64,000 bases of DNA from Lewinellaceae bacterium. GTDB taxonomy: Bacteria; Bacteroidota; Bacteroidia; Chitinophagales; Saprospiraceae. The position numbers and the translations under genes are program-made. The DNA lies in assembly GCA_020636215.1 (NCBI GenBank), contig JACJYG010000009.1, positions 62,001 to 126,000 of the forward strand, given 5' to 3'. The first letter of the stretch is position 1; every line of letters starts with the position of its first letter. Shown piece by piece: positions 1 to 7,835 of the stretch. The notes beneath the pieces are model-generated. The model ran no database searches, was not told where the DNA came from, and saw only the letters and a list, made by a program, of their open reading frames with translations.

Positions 1-254
1 AGTTTCAGCAGGTCGGAGCAGTATTTCCGGAACCGCACATCATCAAATTCCTTATCAGCCTGAAGCACTTCCCATATCCGTTCCTTTTCAAGGCTGCCCG
101 GGTCCTGGTTGTTGATGGCGTTGAGAAAGATCTCGTACAGTGCTACCAACTCTTCACTCCGGTTGAAGTATGGAGATTGAATATATTTCCGGCAGCGGTT
201 CTGTTCGTACTTGTCGAAATGTTCAAGGATAGAGTACAATTTGCTATTGTACAT
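1..254 (-). CDS. Unrecognised protein, N-terminal part (runs out of window)
   Basis: An open frame on the minus strand begins with ATG at 254 and stays open for 84 codons to base 1, so only the N-terminus is present. The protein starts MYNSKLYSILEHF and contains KYIQSPYFNRSEELVALYE, a charged, apparently helical and cytoplasmic sequence with no signal peptide. I do not recognise a named family; I have an unverified memory of similar uncharacterised proteins in Saprospiria. Codon use is like that of the neighbours. The gene is read away from the secreted protein gene at 546. Confidence 0.7.
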   Translation of the reverse strand, partial: MYNSKLYSILEHFDKYEQNRCRKYIQSPYFNRSEELVALYEIFLNAINNQDPGSLEKERIWEVLQADKEFDDVRFRKYCSDLLK

Positions 255-545
255 ATTATTAATAATTTTTATCTTTGTTCATGAGGTTTACCTCCCTCAA
301 AGCGGGAAATACCCAAAATTAGGTAATTTTTTTGAAGCCATTTTCGGCTCTTCCAGCTAAAGCCCTGATGATAAGTTACTTTTGCCGCAATAGCCGTCCA
401 AAAATAAGTGGCGATTTTGAAACCCCGCAAAAAAATTATCGTTAATACCAGAGAAATGTTGTATTTTGTCGAGGTAATAAGCAATGATTAAGCTGTTTGA
501 AGATTAGGCTGTTAGAATTAGCAATGATTTTAAAATCCACGAACC

Positions 546-3047
546 ATGAATGTATCTTTACGAAAGCAAATTCTGTTCATCCTGCTGCTAGCGCTGGGGG
601 TCCCATTGGGGCTTTTTGCCCAGAATATCAACGTTAGCCTGTTCCAGGGGCAGGTTTACAGGGATACGTTCATATCCCAACCCAACAATCCTAACCTGCT
701 GATTAGCCCACAACACGGAACGGTCAGTTATCCGGAGAGCCCGCAGCACCACTTCAATTTAACGTATACGCCTGCTCCAGACTTTATTGGAACGGATGTC
801 GTGCGCTTCCGGGTGTGGAAAACGACTGGCAGCGCAATTACCTTTATTTACCGCGAGTATCGCTTTACCGTAGCGCCTTCCAATGTTGTGGCGGTGCATG
901 ATAATGTCACTACTACCGCCGGCACGCCCGTCACCATCAATGTCTTGCGCAATGATTCCACGAGCAACGGCGTACTCATCCTGAAGAGTATTCCTTTGGT
1001 CAATAATGGGGTTGCAACAATGAATCCGGCGGACTCCACTGTCACCTTCACGCCTGCTCCAGGTTTTGAAGGCATCGCCTATTTGAACTATGCGGTATGT
1101 GACGACCTGGGGGCCTGCGACAATGGAACGGTGAGTGTGATCGTCCTGGGCCAAAGCGCCAGCACACCGGATACCATGCGCATCTTTACCAAGAAAAACC
1201 GCCCGCAGAACGTTTTTGTCCCCAATGAATATCTCCTGACTGGCGCTCCGGCTAATGGCTCTTACGATGATTCCGGCGATGTGCCGGTTTATATGCCAAA
1301 CCCGAACTATGTGGGCTATGACTATATCCTTTTCGACTATAACGGAGTGGATAAAGTGGTGGAAGTCAGGGTGCTGAACCTGGGAGATAATGCCTTCGCA
1401 TTTGATGACCAGTTCTACATGACGCCCTATGATGGGGAGCGCGAGTTCAACGTGCTGGCCAATGACTATTATGGGGTCAATTCCAGTTGTTTTTATGTGA
1501 CCAGTGCTGCGCAGTATGGCACGGTTCAGTATGTACCTGGCCAGGATGTAAAGGGCGTGGTTCGGTATACGCCACCTGCTGGTTTTACGGGGGTTGATTG
1601 GTTTACTTACTCCACCTGTCCGCCCAATACTCCGGGCAATCAGGAAACAGCAACGGTCTTCGTTTTTGTAAGTAGTTTCGAGCCATCGGCTTCCACCTTC
1701 CGGATGAGCACTCCTAAGCTGACACCGCTCGTAGTCGGATACAGCGTGCCCATCACCCAGTTTTCTTTTTCTATTGAGGCGCCTGCCGACCTCGGTACGG
1801 TCAGCTTCCTGCAGGGCAACGTGGATACGCTGATCTACGGCCAGCAGGTTACCGGATACAACCTCATTCTATACGTACCCAATAGTAACGTTAGCAGTGG
1901 TTTGGACGATTTCGAGCTTAAGTATTGTGTCCTGACCAACGGCGTTTGCAGTTACGAAAAAACGGTTAAGGTGGATGTCGAGATCCTTGATCTTGGCGAT
2001 GGCGCCGGCCCTATGTGTTTCGATGACTGTGTTTGGCCGGGCGACACCAACTTCGACGGAGCAGTCAACATGGAAGATATCCTTCCCCTCGGCCTCTGTA
2101 TGGGGGAAGTCGGGATTCCCCGCTCGGAAGTCGACCTTAATATCTGGTACGGACAATACGGCGATAACTGGAATGATCCTTTCCCACAGGCTGCTATTGA
2201 CCTGAAACACCTGGATACCGATGGCGATAGCCTTATCACCGGCCTGGATACGCTGGCCATCAGCCAATTCTATGGCAATGCGCACTCCATGACTTCCGTA
2301 AAGATCCCCTTCTTCCAGTATCCTATCGTTCTGAATGGAGATATTTTCGCCGGCCCTGGCGACCTGGTTGAGCTGACGATGCTGATGGGGTCGGAGGCGG
2401 ATCCTGCGAAAAACATCTATGGATTTACTTTTCCTTTCCAGTATGACCCATCTTTTGTCATTCCTGAAAGTGTGGCGGTCAATTTCAACAGCGGCAGTTG
2501 GTTATCCTACAATTCGCCGATGCTGCAGATGTCCAAAAACAATCAGGATGGCCTGGTGGATGTAGGCTTTACCCGGACCAACAGTATTTCGGCCAGTGGC
2601 CATGGGGAGATTGGTAGTGTCAGTTTTATTATTTCTGATGACCTGGACGGCTTCCGTCCCGGAGCGGAAGGTTTGCTCTTAACCGTTGGTGGCGGTACAG
2701 GCACGGTAATGAACGGCACAGGCCTCACCTATGGGGTAAATATACCCGAATATAAGATCCACATTGTTCCCAACGCAGTAGCAGAGGATCCGGTGGTGAA
2801 CCCTGACCAACTCAAAGTATACCCGAACCCGACCAACCTTGGGTTCGTCAATATCCACCTCAATGGGGGACAGGATTTCGAACGCGCCATTATCTACGGC
2901 CTGGATGGCCGTCAGTTATACGATACAGGTAAAGTACTGGCCCGCCGGATGCAATTGCCGGTGAACCAATTGAAAGACGGCATGTACTTCCTAAGCGTTT
3001 ACACGCCAACGGGGGTGATCAACAAGAAGTTTGAGGTGATCCGCTAA
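546..3047 (+). CDS. T9SS-secreted Ig-like repeat protein with dockerin-like pair
   Basis: Secreted 833-residue protein. Residues 1-26 are a signal peptide ending LGLFAQ. The body has several cadherin/Ig-like beta repeats, seen as phrases such as TVTFTPAPGFEG, VNVLRNDS-like NVLRNDSTSNG and FNVLANDYYG. Residues about 494-575 contain two acidic calcium-loop segments (PGDTNFDGAVNMEDI and DTDGDSLITGLDTL) that look like a dockerin type I pair. The last 80 residues (KVYPNPTN to KFEVIR) are a T9SS type A sorting domain, so the protein should cross the outer membrane through the Por system and be anchored or released. It stands alone, followed by a hairpin. Ligand unknown. Family placement is confident; the dockerin reading is by motif only. 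Confidence 0.88.
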   Translation: MNVSLRKQILFILLLALGVPLGLFAQNINVSLFQGQVYRDTFISQPNNPNLLISPQHGTVSYPESPQHHFNLTYTPAPDFIGTDVVRFRVWKTTGSAITFIYREYRFTVAPSNVVAVHDNVTTTAGTPVTINVLRNDSTSNGVLILKSIPLVNNGVATMNPADSTVTFTPAPGFEGIAYLNYAVCDDLGACDNGTVSVIVLGQSASTPDTMRIFTKKNRPQNVFVPNEYLLTGAPANGSYDDSGDVPVYMPNPNYVGYDYILFDYNGVDKVVEVRVLNLGDNAFAFDDQFYMTPYDGEREFNVLANDYYGVNSSCFYVTSAAQYGTVQYVPGQDVKGVVRYTPPAGFTGVDWFTYSTCPPNTPGNQETATVFVFVSSFEPSASTFRMSTPKLTPLVVGYSVPITQFSFSIEAPADLGTVSFLQGNVDTLIYGQQVTGYNLILYVPNSNVSSGLDDFELKYCVLTNGVCSYEKTVKVDVEILDLGDGAGPMCFDDCVWPGDTNFDGAVNMEDILPLGLCMGEVGIPRSEVDLNIWYGQYGDNWNDPFPQAAIDLKHLDTDGDSLITGLDTLAISQFYGNAHSMTSVKIPFFQYPIVLNGDIFAGPGDLVELTMLMGSEADPAKNIYGFTFPFQYDPSFVIPESVAVNFNSGSWLSYNSPMLQMSKNNQDGLVDVGFTRTNSISASGHGEIGSVSFIISDDLDGFRPGAEGLLLTVGGGTGTVMNGTGLTYGVNIPEYKIHIVPNAVAEDPVVNPDQLKVYPNPTNLGFVNIHLNGGQDFERAIIYGLDGRQLYDTGKVLARRMQLPVNQLKDGMYFLSVYTPTGVINKKFEVIR

Positions 3048-3057
3048 GAAAGAAAAA

Positions 3058-3081
3058 GCGGGCTGTTGAAGAACAGCCCGC
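3058..3081 (+). terminator. Hairpin after the first T9SS cargo gene
   Basis: A perfect 10-bp stem (GCGGGCTGTT / AACAGCCCGC) with loop GAAG begins 11 bases after the stop codon. The 3' side is only moderately U-rich, while the 5' side is A-rich, so it may be more efficient in the other direction; it is nevertheless the obvious end of the upstream transcript. Confidence 0.7.
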
Positions 3082-3185
3082 TCATTAATATTCAAATAAA
3101 GGTGAAAAAATTTCCTATATTACTGATTATTCAGTAATATTGTTATGTTAAAAATCGTTATTACGTTGACATTCATTGCTTTTTA

Positions 3186-3204
3186 ATATTCGTGGAATTA
3201 TAAT
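3186..3204 (+). repeat. Repeat unit copy A (diverged)
   Basis: ATATTCGTGGAATTATAAT matches copies B and C (ATGTTCATGGGATTATAAT) at 16 of 19 positions. Similarity to copy B continues into TAGTGAGTCG, which leads into the hairpin at 3215-3246. Confidence 0.6.
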
Positions 3205-3214
3205 CATTGCTAGT

Positions 3215-3246
3215 GAGTCGCACATACGTTGTGCGGCTTTTTTTTT
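3215..3246 (+). terminator. Intrinsic terminator of repeat unit A
   Basis: GTCGCACA (3217-3224) pairs with TGTGCGGC (3230-3237) around a 5-base loop, one G-U pair, followed by nine T. No protein gene ends here, so it should end a non-coding transcript or readthrough from 3047. Confidence 0.75.
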
Positions 3247-3389
3247 GCCCCTCCATTTAGATGCTGAAATTTCACTAATATATTCACTTTATACTAAATT
3301 TAATTTCTAATTACTTTTTAATCAGCTTTCTGAATTGGCTTGCCCTTTAATTGCATGTTATTTTTTCTTCACAAAGCTTCTATTTTGTC

Positions 3390-3421
3390 TTTGTTTTCCC
3401 TAGGTAATAGTTGAATATTTG
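3390..3421 (+). promoter_or_regulatory. Promoter-like site (Bacteroidota type) for candidate sRNA
   Basis: TTTG at 3390-3393, a 20-base spacer, then AATATTTG at 3414-3421, which fits the TAnnTTTG -7 element except its first base. Start predicted near 3428. No coding sequence follows, but terminator B does, about 130 bases on. Confidence 0.4.
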
Positions 3422-3486
3422 TACTGTGAGAGAAAGAGAAGTGCAGCGTGCAAGCGGCAGCCAAACGAGCCTGCCAACTTTGACTA

Positions 3487-3510
3487 GGATATGTTCATGG
3501 GATTATAATT
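3487..3510 (+). repeat. Repeat unit copy B (24 bp, identical to copy C)
   Basis: Core ATGTTCATGGGATTATAAT at 3491-3509. The 24 bases 3487-3510 recur exactly at 3658-3681, 171 bases downstream. It lies five bases before the stem of terminator B. Confidence 0.85.
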
Positions 3511-3514
3511 TGTT

Positions 3515-3558
3515 AGTAGTGAGTCGTCCGCTTCAAGCTGGACGGCTTACTATTTTTT
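3515..3558 (+). terminator. Intrinsic terminator of repeat unit B
   Basis: A 15-bp stem (3515-3529 with 3540-3554) with three G-U pairs and a 10-base loop, followed by a T run to 3558. The longest stem of the three units. Confidence 0.75.
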
Positions 3559-3657
3559 GGTTCTGATCCCGGTATCAATATTATGCAGCCAGCGGAAGGA
3601 ATGTTTAGAAGCTGAAAGGAAGATGGCGGCTGCAATCAGTTCGTCTGATTTTATTTT

Positions 3658-3681
3658 GGATATGTTCATGGGATTATAATT
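3658..3681 (+). repeat. Repeat unit copy C (24 bp, identical to copy B)
   Basis: Exact copy of 3487-3510. It is followed after seven bases by the hairpin at 3689-3715. Sequence between copies B and C is mostly different, so this is not a tandem duplication of the whole unit. Confidence 0.85.
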
Positions 3682-3688
3682 ATTGTAC

Positions 3689-3720
3689 AAGGCCGTTACT
3701 ATCAAGTACGGCCTTTTTTT
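3689..3720 (+). terminator. Intrinsic terminator of repeat unit C
   Basis: AAGGCCGT (3689-3696) pairs with ACGGCCTT (3708-3715) around an 11-base loop, with T run 3714-3720. Oriented rightward, toward the 3' end of rarA, which is read leftward. Confidence 0.75.
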
Positions 3721-3748
3721 ATGCCCTTTTCCCAGGGCCAAATCGGAC

Positions 3749-5023
3749 TCAGTATCCGTACTTATCTTTCCACCAGTGTAGCAACAACTGTTTCATCTTT
3801 TCTTCCGCAGGATTTTGCTGGGGTTTGAATAGCTTGGTATTATGCACTTCGTCAGGCATAAATTCCTGAGGTGTGAAGTTTCCGGGGAAATCATGAGCGT
3901 ATTGGTAGCCAGCGCCATAGTTTAGCTCTTTCATTAATTGGGTCGGGGCATTTCGCAGGTGGAGCGGGACGGGCAGGTTACCGGTCCGGCGGACGAGTGC
4001 CATGGCTTCATTGATGGCCAGGTAGGCGGAATTGCTTTTAGGCGAGGTAGCCAGATAGATTACCGCCTGAGAAAGAATGATTCTCGCTTCGGGCAAGCCC
4101 ACCGCCTGTACAGCCTGGAAAGCAGTGGTCGCCATCAACAAAGCATTGGGGTTAGCCAGGCCGATATCCTCTGCTGCTGCAATGACCATCCGGCGGGCGA
4201 TGAACTTGACGTCTTCACCTCCTTCGATCATCCGGGCTAACCAATATACAGCCGCGTTGGGGTCACTACCCCGGATCGATTTTATGAAAGCAGAGGCTAT
4301 ATCGTAGTGTTGTTCCCCTGCCTTGTCGTACAAGGCGATGTTCTGCTGCACCTTTTGAGCCACCAGTTCATTGGTGATTACCAGTTCCTCTGCTGCTTCG
4401 TCGAAATTGGATAATAGTTCAAGGATATTGTAAAGCTTCCTGGCATCTCCGCCTGAATACTGTAAGATGGCTTCGTATTCCTCTATCCTGATCTTCCGGC
4501 TCTTCAGGTGTTCATCCTTTTGCAAGGCCTGCTCAAGCAGAAAGATGAGTTCCTCCTTTTTTAGTGGTTCAAGCACGTACACCTGGCAACGGGAGAGCAA
4601 AGCCGAGATCACTTCAAAAGAAGGGTTTTCAGTCGTGGCGCCGATAAGGGTAATGGTGCCTTCTTCCACCGCACCCAACAAGGAATCCTGTTGAGATTTA
4701 CTGAAACGGTGTATTTCATCGATGAAGAGGATAGGGTTGGGGCTGTTGAAAAAACGTTGGCTTTTAGCCCTGTCAATTGCTTCGCGAACGTCCTTTACAC
4801 CAGAACTTACCGCAGAAAGGGTCTGAAAAGGCCTTTGTAACTCATTGGCGATGATCCTGGCCAGGGTGGTTTTGCCAACCCCCGGCGGGCCCCAAAGAAT
4901 AAAAGAGGGAAGTTTTCCAGACGCAATAGCCTGCCGGAGAACAGCCGCTTCTCCCACCAGATGTTTTTGGCCTACGTATTCTTCCAGCCGCTTTGGCCTC
5001 ATTCTTTCAGCTAATGGCCTCAT
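3749..5023 (-). CDS. rarA: Replication-associated recombination protein A (RarA/MgsA AAA+ ATPase)
   Basis: 424-residue AAA+ ATPase of the clamp-loader-like RarA/MgsA/WRNIP1 family, which acts at stalled replication forks and interacts with single-strand binding protein. The N-terminus MRPLAERMRPKRLEEYVGQ is the family signature. Walker A is GPPGVGKTT (about 45-53), Walker B LFIDEIHRF (about 99-107), and sensor 1 lies in TLIGATTENPSF. The C-terminal part has the family tetramerisation region (RGSDPNAAVYWLARMIEGGED). Length is normal. Stand-alone leftward gene; the next gene upstream, at 5194, runs the other way. Confidence 0.95.
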   Translation of the reverse strand: MRPLAERMRPKRLEEYVGQKHLVGEAAVLRQAIASGKLPSFILWGPPGVGKTTLARIIANELQRPFQTLSAVSSGVKDVREAIDRAKSQRFFNSPNPILFIDEIHRFSKSQQDSLLGAVEEGTITLIGATTENPSFEVISALLSRCQVYVLEPLKKEELIFLLEQALQKDEHLKSRKIRIEEYEAILQYSGGDARKLYNILELLSNFDEAAEELVITNELVAQKVQQNIALYDKAGEQHYDIASAFIKSIRGSDPNAAVYWLARMIEGGEDVKFIARRMVIAAAEDIGLANPNALLMATTAFQAVQAVGLPEARIILSQAVIYLATSPKSNSAYLAINEAMALVRRTGNLPVPLHLRNAPTQLMKELNYGAGYQYAHDFPGNFTPQEFMPDEVHNTKLFKPQQNPAEEKMKQLLLHWWKDKYGY

Positions 5024-5193
5024 TGGTTATTGGTTATTGTTATCAGTTATTTGTTATCGATTAGCTGTTGCTGCATAGGGAAACCGATTTTAATATCCGA
5101 AAAAATGAAAAAAAATCCGGGATGACCCAACTGCTGTAACTAATCCGCCGTGAGTGTAGGTGAAAGTACTGAATAACGCAAAAATCTTATCCA

Positions 5194-7116
5194 ATGAAAC
5201 AATTCCTAAACACTCTTTTTTTTCTGAGCCTTAGTTTTCTGCTCCATTCACAGTCCATTAACATTACCGTCAATGGCTTCGTTGTGGATGCCAACGGCCA
5301 GGGGGTAGAAGGCGTAAACCTTTACGTCTTCACCGATTCCCTGCCTGGTTTTGATTACTACAACACCGTTCAAACAGATGCGCAAGGGGCCTATTCTGAT
5401 TCTTTTACCGTTCCCAACAACTTCACCCAGGGCGTGCTTTACATACTGATGACCGATTGTAATTTCAATGACGTACTAGCCTCTGTCTTCTGGTCGCCGG
5501 CTGATACGGATTTAACCCTTGATTTTCTGTATTGCAGCGGAGGCAACCCAGTAGATACCTCCTGTTATACCTATTTAACCTATGATGGGCAAACTCCTGG
5601 CGGCGCCATACTTGGAGCCAATGGTTTGGGTACGCCACCCTTTACCTACAGCTGGAGTACGGGGGAAAACACCCAGTCTATAGCCGTCATCCAATCCGGC
5701 CTGTATTGCGTGACCTTGACCGATGCCAACGGCTGTACTTCCACCGCATGCGAGCAGTTTTTCCTGGAGCCTTGCTCTGCTACGATCGAATATGATTCCG
5801 TTAATTCCGGTTTTGGCTTAACGGTTATTCCAACGGGCGTAGCGCCTTTCTCCTATCAATGGAGTACCGGAGAAACGACCGCCTCTATTTTGCCAGACGT
5901 TGAAGGCTTGTATTGTGCGACCGTCACCGACGCCGAGGGCTGTGAATCAGAAGCCTGCATCTATTGGGGCAATGTCATTGACACCTTTTGTTCCGTCATC
6001 ATTTATCCAATTCAGGGCAGTACAATGCTGATGGCGGATGCGGAAGGTTCTGCTCCATTCGCCTTTCTGTGGAATACTGGCGAAACGACCCCGCAGATCA
6101 GTATTAACGGGCCTGGAGATTATTGTGTGGTTGTTACGGATGCGAATGGTTGTGTTTCTACAGCTTGCTATTCCGTCGCAACGGCAGACAACTATCTGAT
6201 CAGTGGCACGGTATATGAGCAGGACAGCAGTGGCTTGAACGGGCTCATTGGCGAGGTTTACCTCATACAATACGACCCTATAGAAGGAACACTTACTGCA
6301 ATAGATACGGTAGCGCTCACCCCAATACAAGGCGGCGGATATTATAATTTTGGTGATGTTCCTGCAGGGGATTACCTCATAAAAGCGGCTCTTACTCCGG
6401 ATTCACCGGGTTATGACAGCAACCTGCCCACCTATTATGGTAATGTCCTTTGGTGGGATGAGGCTGCTTCTGTTACGGTCCCCTATAGCGGAATACAATT
6501 CTTCGGAATTACGCTGGCGTCGGGCGATAACCCGGGCGGCCCAGGCTTTATCGGAGGTTTTGTCAGCGATGGCGCTAATTTCCAATCCGGACAGATCGAT
6601 TTTCGGGATGGGGATCCGATTTCCGGTGTATCGATTATTCTGCTGGACGAGTTAGGCCAGGCGGTGGCTTATGACTACACCGATGAGAATGGATATTTTG
6701 AATTCCCGAGCCTGGAGTGGGGGACATATAAAGTAGCGATTGAGCTGCTAAACCAGGAGCGGGCATACTACATGGTTACCATTGGCCCGGACAATCCTTC
6801 GGTAAATAGCCTGCGCTTCGAAGTTACCGAGGATGGAGTGGTAAGCACACTCGATCCGGCATTAAAGGAAAGCCTTATACTTTTCCCGGTGCCGGTGCAG
6901 GATGTATTGGGTGTGCAATTCGAGTCTTCTGTTTCCGGAACTGCGCTCTTATTTGTCAGTGATTATTCCGGCCGGGTGTTGTTGCGGCAGCCAGTATTAT
7001 TGCAGCAAGGCCAGCAGCGCCTGGAACTCGGCGTAACCCGCCTGCCGGCCGGTTTGTATATGCTCGGTATACAGTCGGGGAGCCAATTGATGGGAAGGAA
7101 GTTTATCAAACAATAA
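5194..7116 (+). CDS. T9SS-secreted modular protein (SprB-like repeats, SdrB-like fold)
   Basis: 640-residue exported protein: signal peptide at 1-19 (ends LLHSQS), an N-terminal carboxypeptidase-regulatory-like beta domain (VVDANGQGVEGVNLYVF), then three repeats near residues 152, 220 and 290 of the type YSWSTGENTQSI...YCVTLTDANGC found in SprB-type adhesins, then an SdrD-B-like segment (DGDPISGVSIILLDELGQ), and a C-terminal T9SS type A sorting domain from about 560 (LILFPVPVQDV to KFIKQ). Probably surface-attached. No partner gene adjacent. A 15-bp perfect hairpin follows. Function beyond surface display cannot be read from the sequence. Confidence 0.88.
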   Translation: MKQFLNTLFFLSLSFLLHSQSINITVNGFVVDANGQGVEGVNLYVFTDSLPGFDYYNTVQTDAQGAYSDSFTVPNNFTQGVLYILMTDCNFNDVLASVFWSPADTDLTLDFLYCSGGNPVDTSCYTYLTYDGQTPGGAILGANGLGTPPFTYSWSTGENTQSIAVIQSGLYCVTLTDANGCTSTACEQFFLEPCSATIEYDSVNSGFGLTVIPTGVAPFSYQWSTGETTASILPDVEGLYCATVTDAEGCESEACIYWGNVIDTFCSVIIYPIQGSTMLMADAEGSAPFAFLWNTGETTPQISINGPGDYCVVVTDANGCVSTACYSVATADNYLISGTVYEQDSSGLNGLIGEVYLIQYDPIEGTLTAIDTVALTPIQGGGYYNFGDVPAGDYLIKAALTPDSPGYDSNLPTYYGNVLWWDEAASVTVPYSGIQFFGITLASGDNPGGPGFIGGFVSDGANFQSGQIDFRDGDPISGVSIILLDELGQAVAYDYTDENGYFEFPSLEWGTYKVAIELLNQERAYYMVTIGPDNPSVNSLRFEVTEDGVVSTLDPALKESLILFPVPVQDVLGVQFESSVSGTALLFVSDYSGRVLLRQPVLLQQGQQRLELGVTRLPAGLYMLGIQSGSQLMGRKFIKQ

Positions 7117-7137
7117 GGGCAATCGATGCTGCTCTAT

Positions 7138-7174
7138 AATGAGGGCTTGCCGCTTTCGCCGGCAAGCCCTCATT
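7138..7174 (+). terminator. Strong 15-bp hairpin terminator
   Basis: AATGAGGGCTTGCCG (7138-7152) and its exact complement at 7160-7174, loop of seven bases, 21 bases after the stop of the T9SS gene. T richness downstream is weak, but the A/T closing pairs give a U-rich 3' edge. Confidence 0.75.
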
Positions 7175-7204
7175 AGCTGCTTTAATCAAGCTTGTGTAAT
7201 TTTG
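7173..7204 (+). promoter_or_regulatory. Promoter-like site for the sigma-factor operon
   Basis: TTAG at 7173-7176 (consensus TTTG), 20-base spacer, TAATTTTG at 7197-7204, an exact TAnnTTTG. Predicted start near 7211 leaves a leader of about 28 bases before the TTG start codon at 7239 and argues against any start further upstream. Confidence 0.5.
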
Positions 7205-7238
7205 AACCAATTAAAGGTTCTGAGAAAAAACTACTGCT

Positions 7239-7802
7239 TTGACCATTGGGCCACAACTGCTTGAAGACTGCGCGAAAGGGGATCGAAAGGCCCAGTTCGT
7301 TTTGTACAGGCATTGTTTTCCAATGTTGATGGGAGTATGCCGACGGTACCGTAAAGAAGAGGATGAGGTAAAAGCGATGCTCAATGAAGGATTTCTGAAG
7401 TTACTCGATAATCTGGAAAAGTATCGTCCGGAAGTTCCTTTCGAAGCCTGGGCGCGGCGCATTATGATTAATGTGTTGATCGATGATTTTAGAAAAAACC
7501 GGAAAGTGAAGGAATTGATCGAACATACGGATTTCACCGATATCCCATTAGCCGAAGCGGGCTTTGACTACAATGAGGCGGATAAACAATTTGATGTTGA
7601 ACAATTGGAAAGCTTTATTCAGGAATTGCCACCGGTGAGCCAGAAGGTGTTCAACCTTTTTGCTATTGATGGATATACACATCGGGAAATCGGAGAACGT
7701 TTGGGCATAAGTGAAGGAACTTCCAAATGGCATCTCTCTTTCTCGCGAAAACGGCTGCAGGAGCAGATGCAAAAAGCACTGAATTCATCCAGGGTCATTT
7801 GA
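7239..7802 (+). CDS. RNA polymerase sigma factor, ECF type
   Basis: 187-residue sigma-70 family protein. Region 2 spans about residues 22-90 (VLYRHCFPMLMGVCRRYRK ... FEAWARRIMINVLIDDFRK); region 4 spans about 125-180 (LPPVSQKVFNLFAIDGYTHREIGERLGIS, with SRKRLQEQM). No region 1 or 3. The frame has no ATG before the conserved N-terminus: the stop at 7221 and the need for the LLEDCAKGDRKAQ segment make TTG at 7239 the likely start. A TTG start may keep expression low. The next gene begins 33 bases later and looks like its membrane regulator. Confidence 0.93.
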   Translation: MTIGPQLLEDCAKGDRKAQFVLYRHCFPMLMGVCRRYRKEEDEVKAMLNEGFLKLLDNLEKYRPEVPFEAWARRIMINVLIDDFRKNRKVKELIEHTDFTDIPLAEAGFDYNEADKQFDVEQLESFIQELPPVSQKVFNLFAIDGYTHREIGERLGISEGTSKWHLSFSRKRLQEQMQKALNSSRVI

Positions 7803-7835
7803 TGATGTAACAATTTGGAACAAAAACCACCAGGA

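Larger units (their letters stand above)
3428..3558 (+). ncRNA. Candidate small RNA, about 130 nt
   Basis: Inferred from a promoter-like site ending at 3421 and a strong terminator at 3515-3558, with no open frame between. The interval has an internal GGCAG/CTGCC hairpin near 3455-3475 and the conserved 24-base repeat at 3487-3510 directly before the terminator. No match to an RNA family known to me. Ends are predictions. Confidence 0.35.
3082..3748. other. 667-bp non-coding stretch with repeated hairpin units
   Basis: No credible protein gene. It is AT-rich and contains a perfect inverted repeat at 3117-3140 (10-bp arms, loop TTAT), three copies of a 19-base motif each followed by a GC-rich hairpin and a T run, and a promoter-like site at 3390-3421. 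The pieces are listed separately. The layout suggests up to three short transcripts with their own terminators between the T9SS gene and rarA. Confidence 0.6.

Noticed and set aside
269..484. 71-codon frame on the minus strand
   Set aside because: No conserved features; lies in the AT-rich gap between divergent genes.
3487..3681. CRISPR-like array
   Set aside because: Only two exact 24-bp copies 171 bp apart and one diverged copy, each followed by a hairpin; no regular spacers and no cas genes.
3550..3741. 63-codon frame on the minus strand
   Set aside because: Overlaps two terminators and a repeat; composition is not protein-like.
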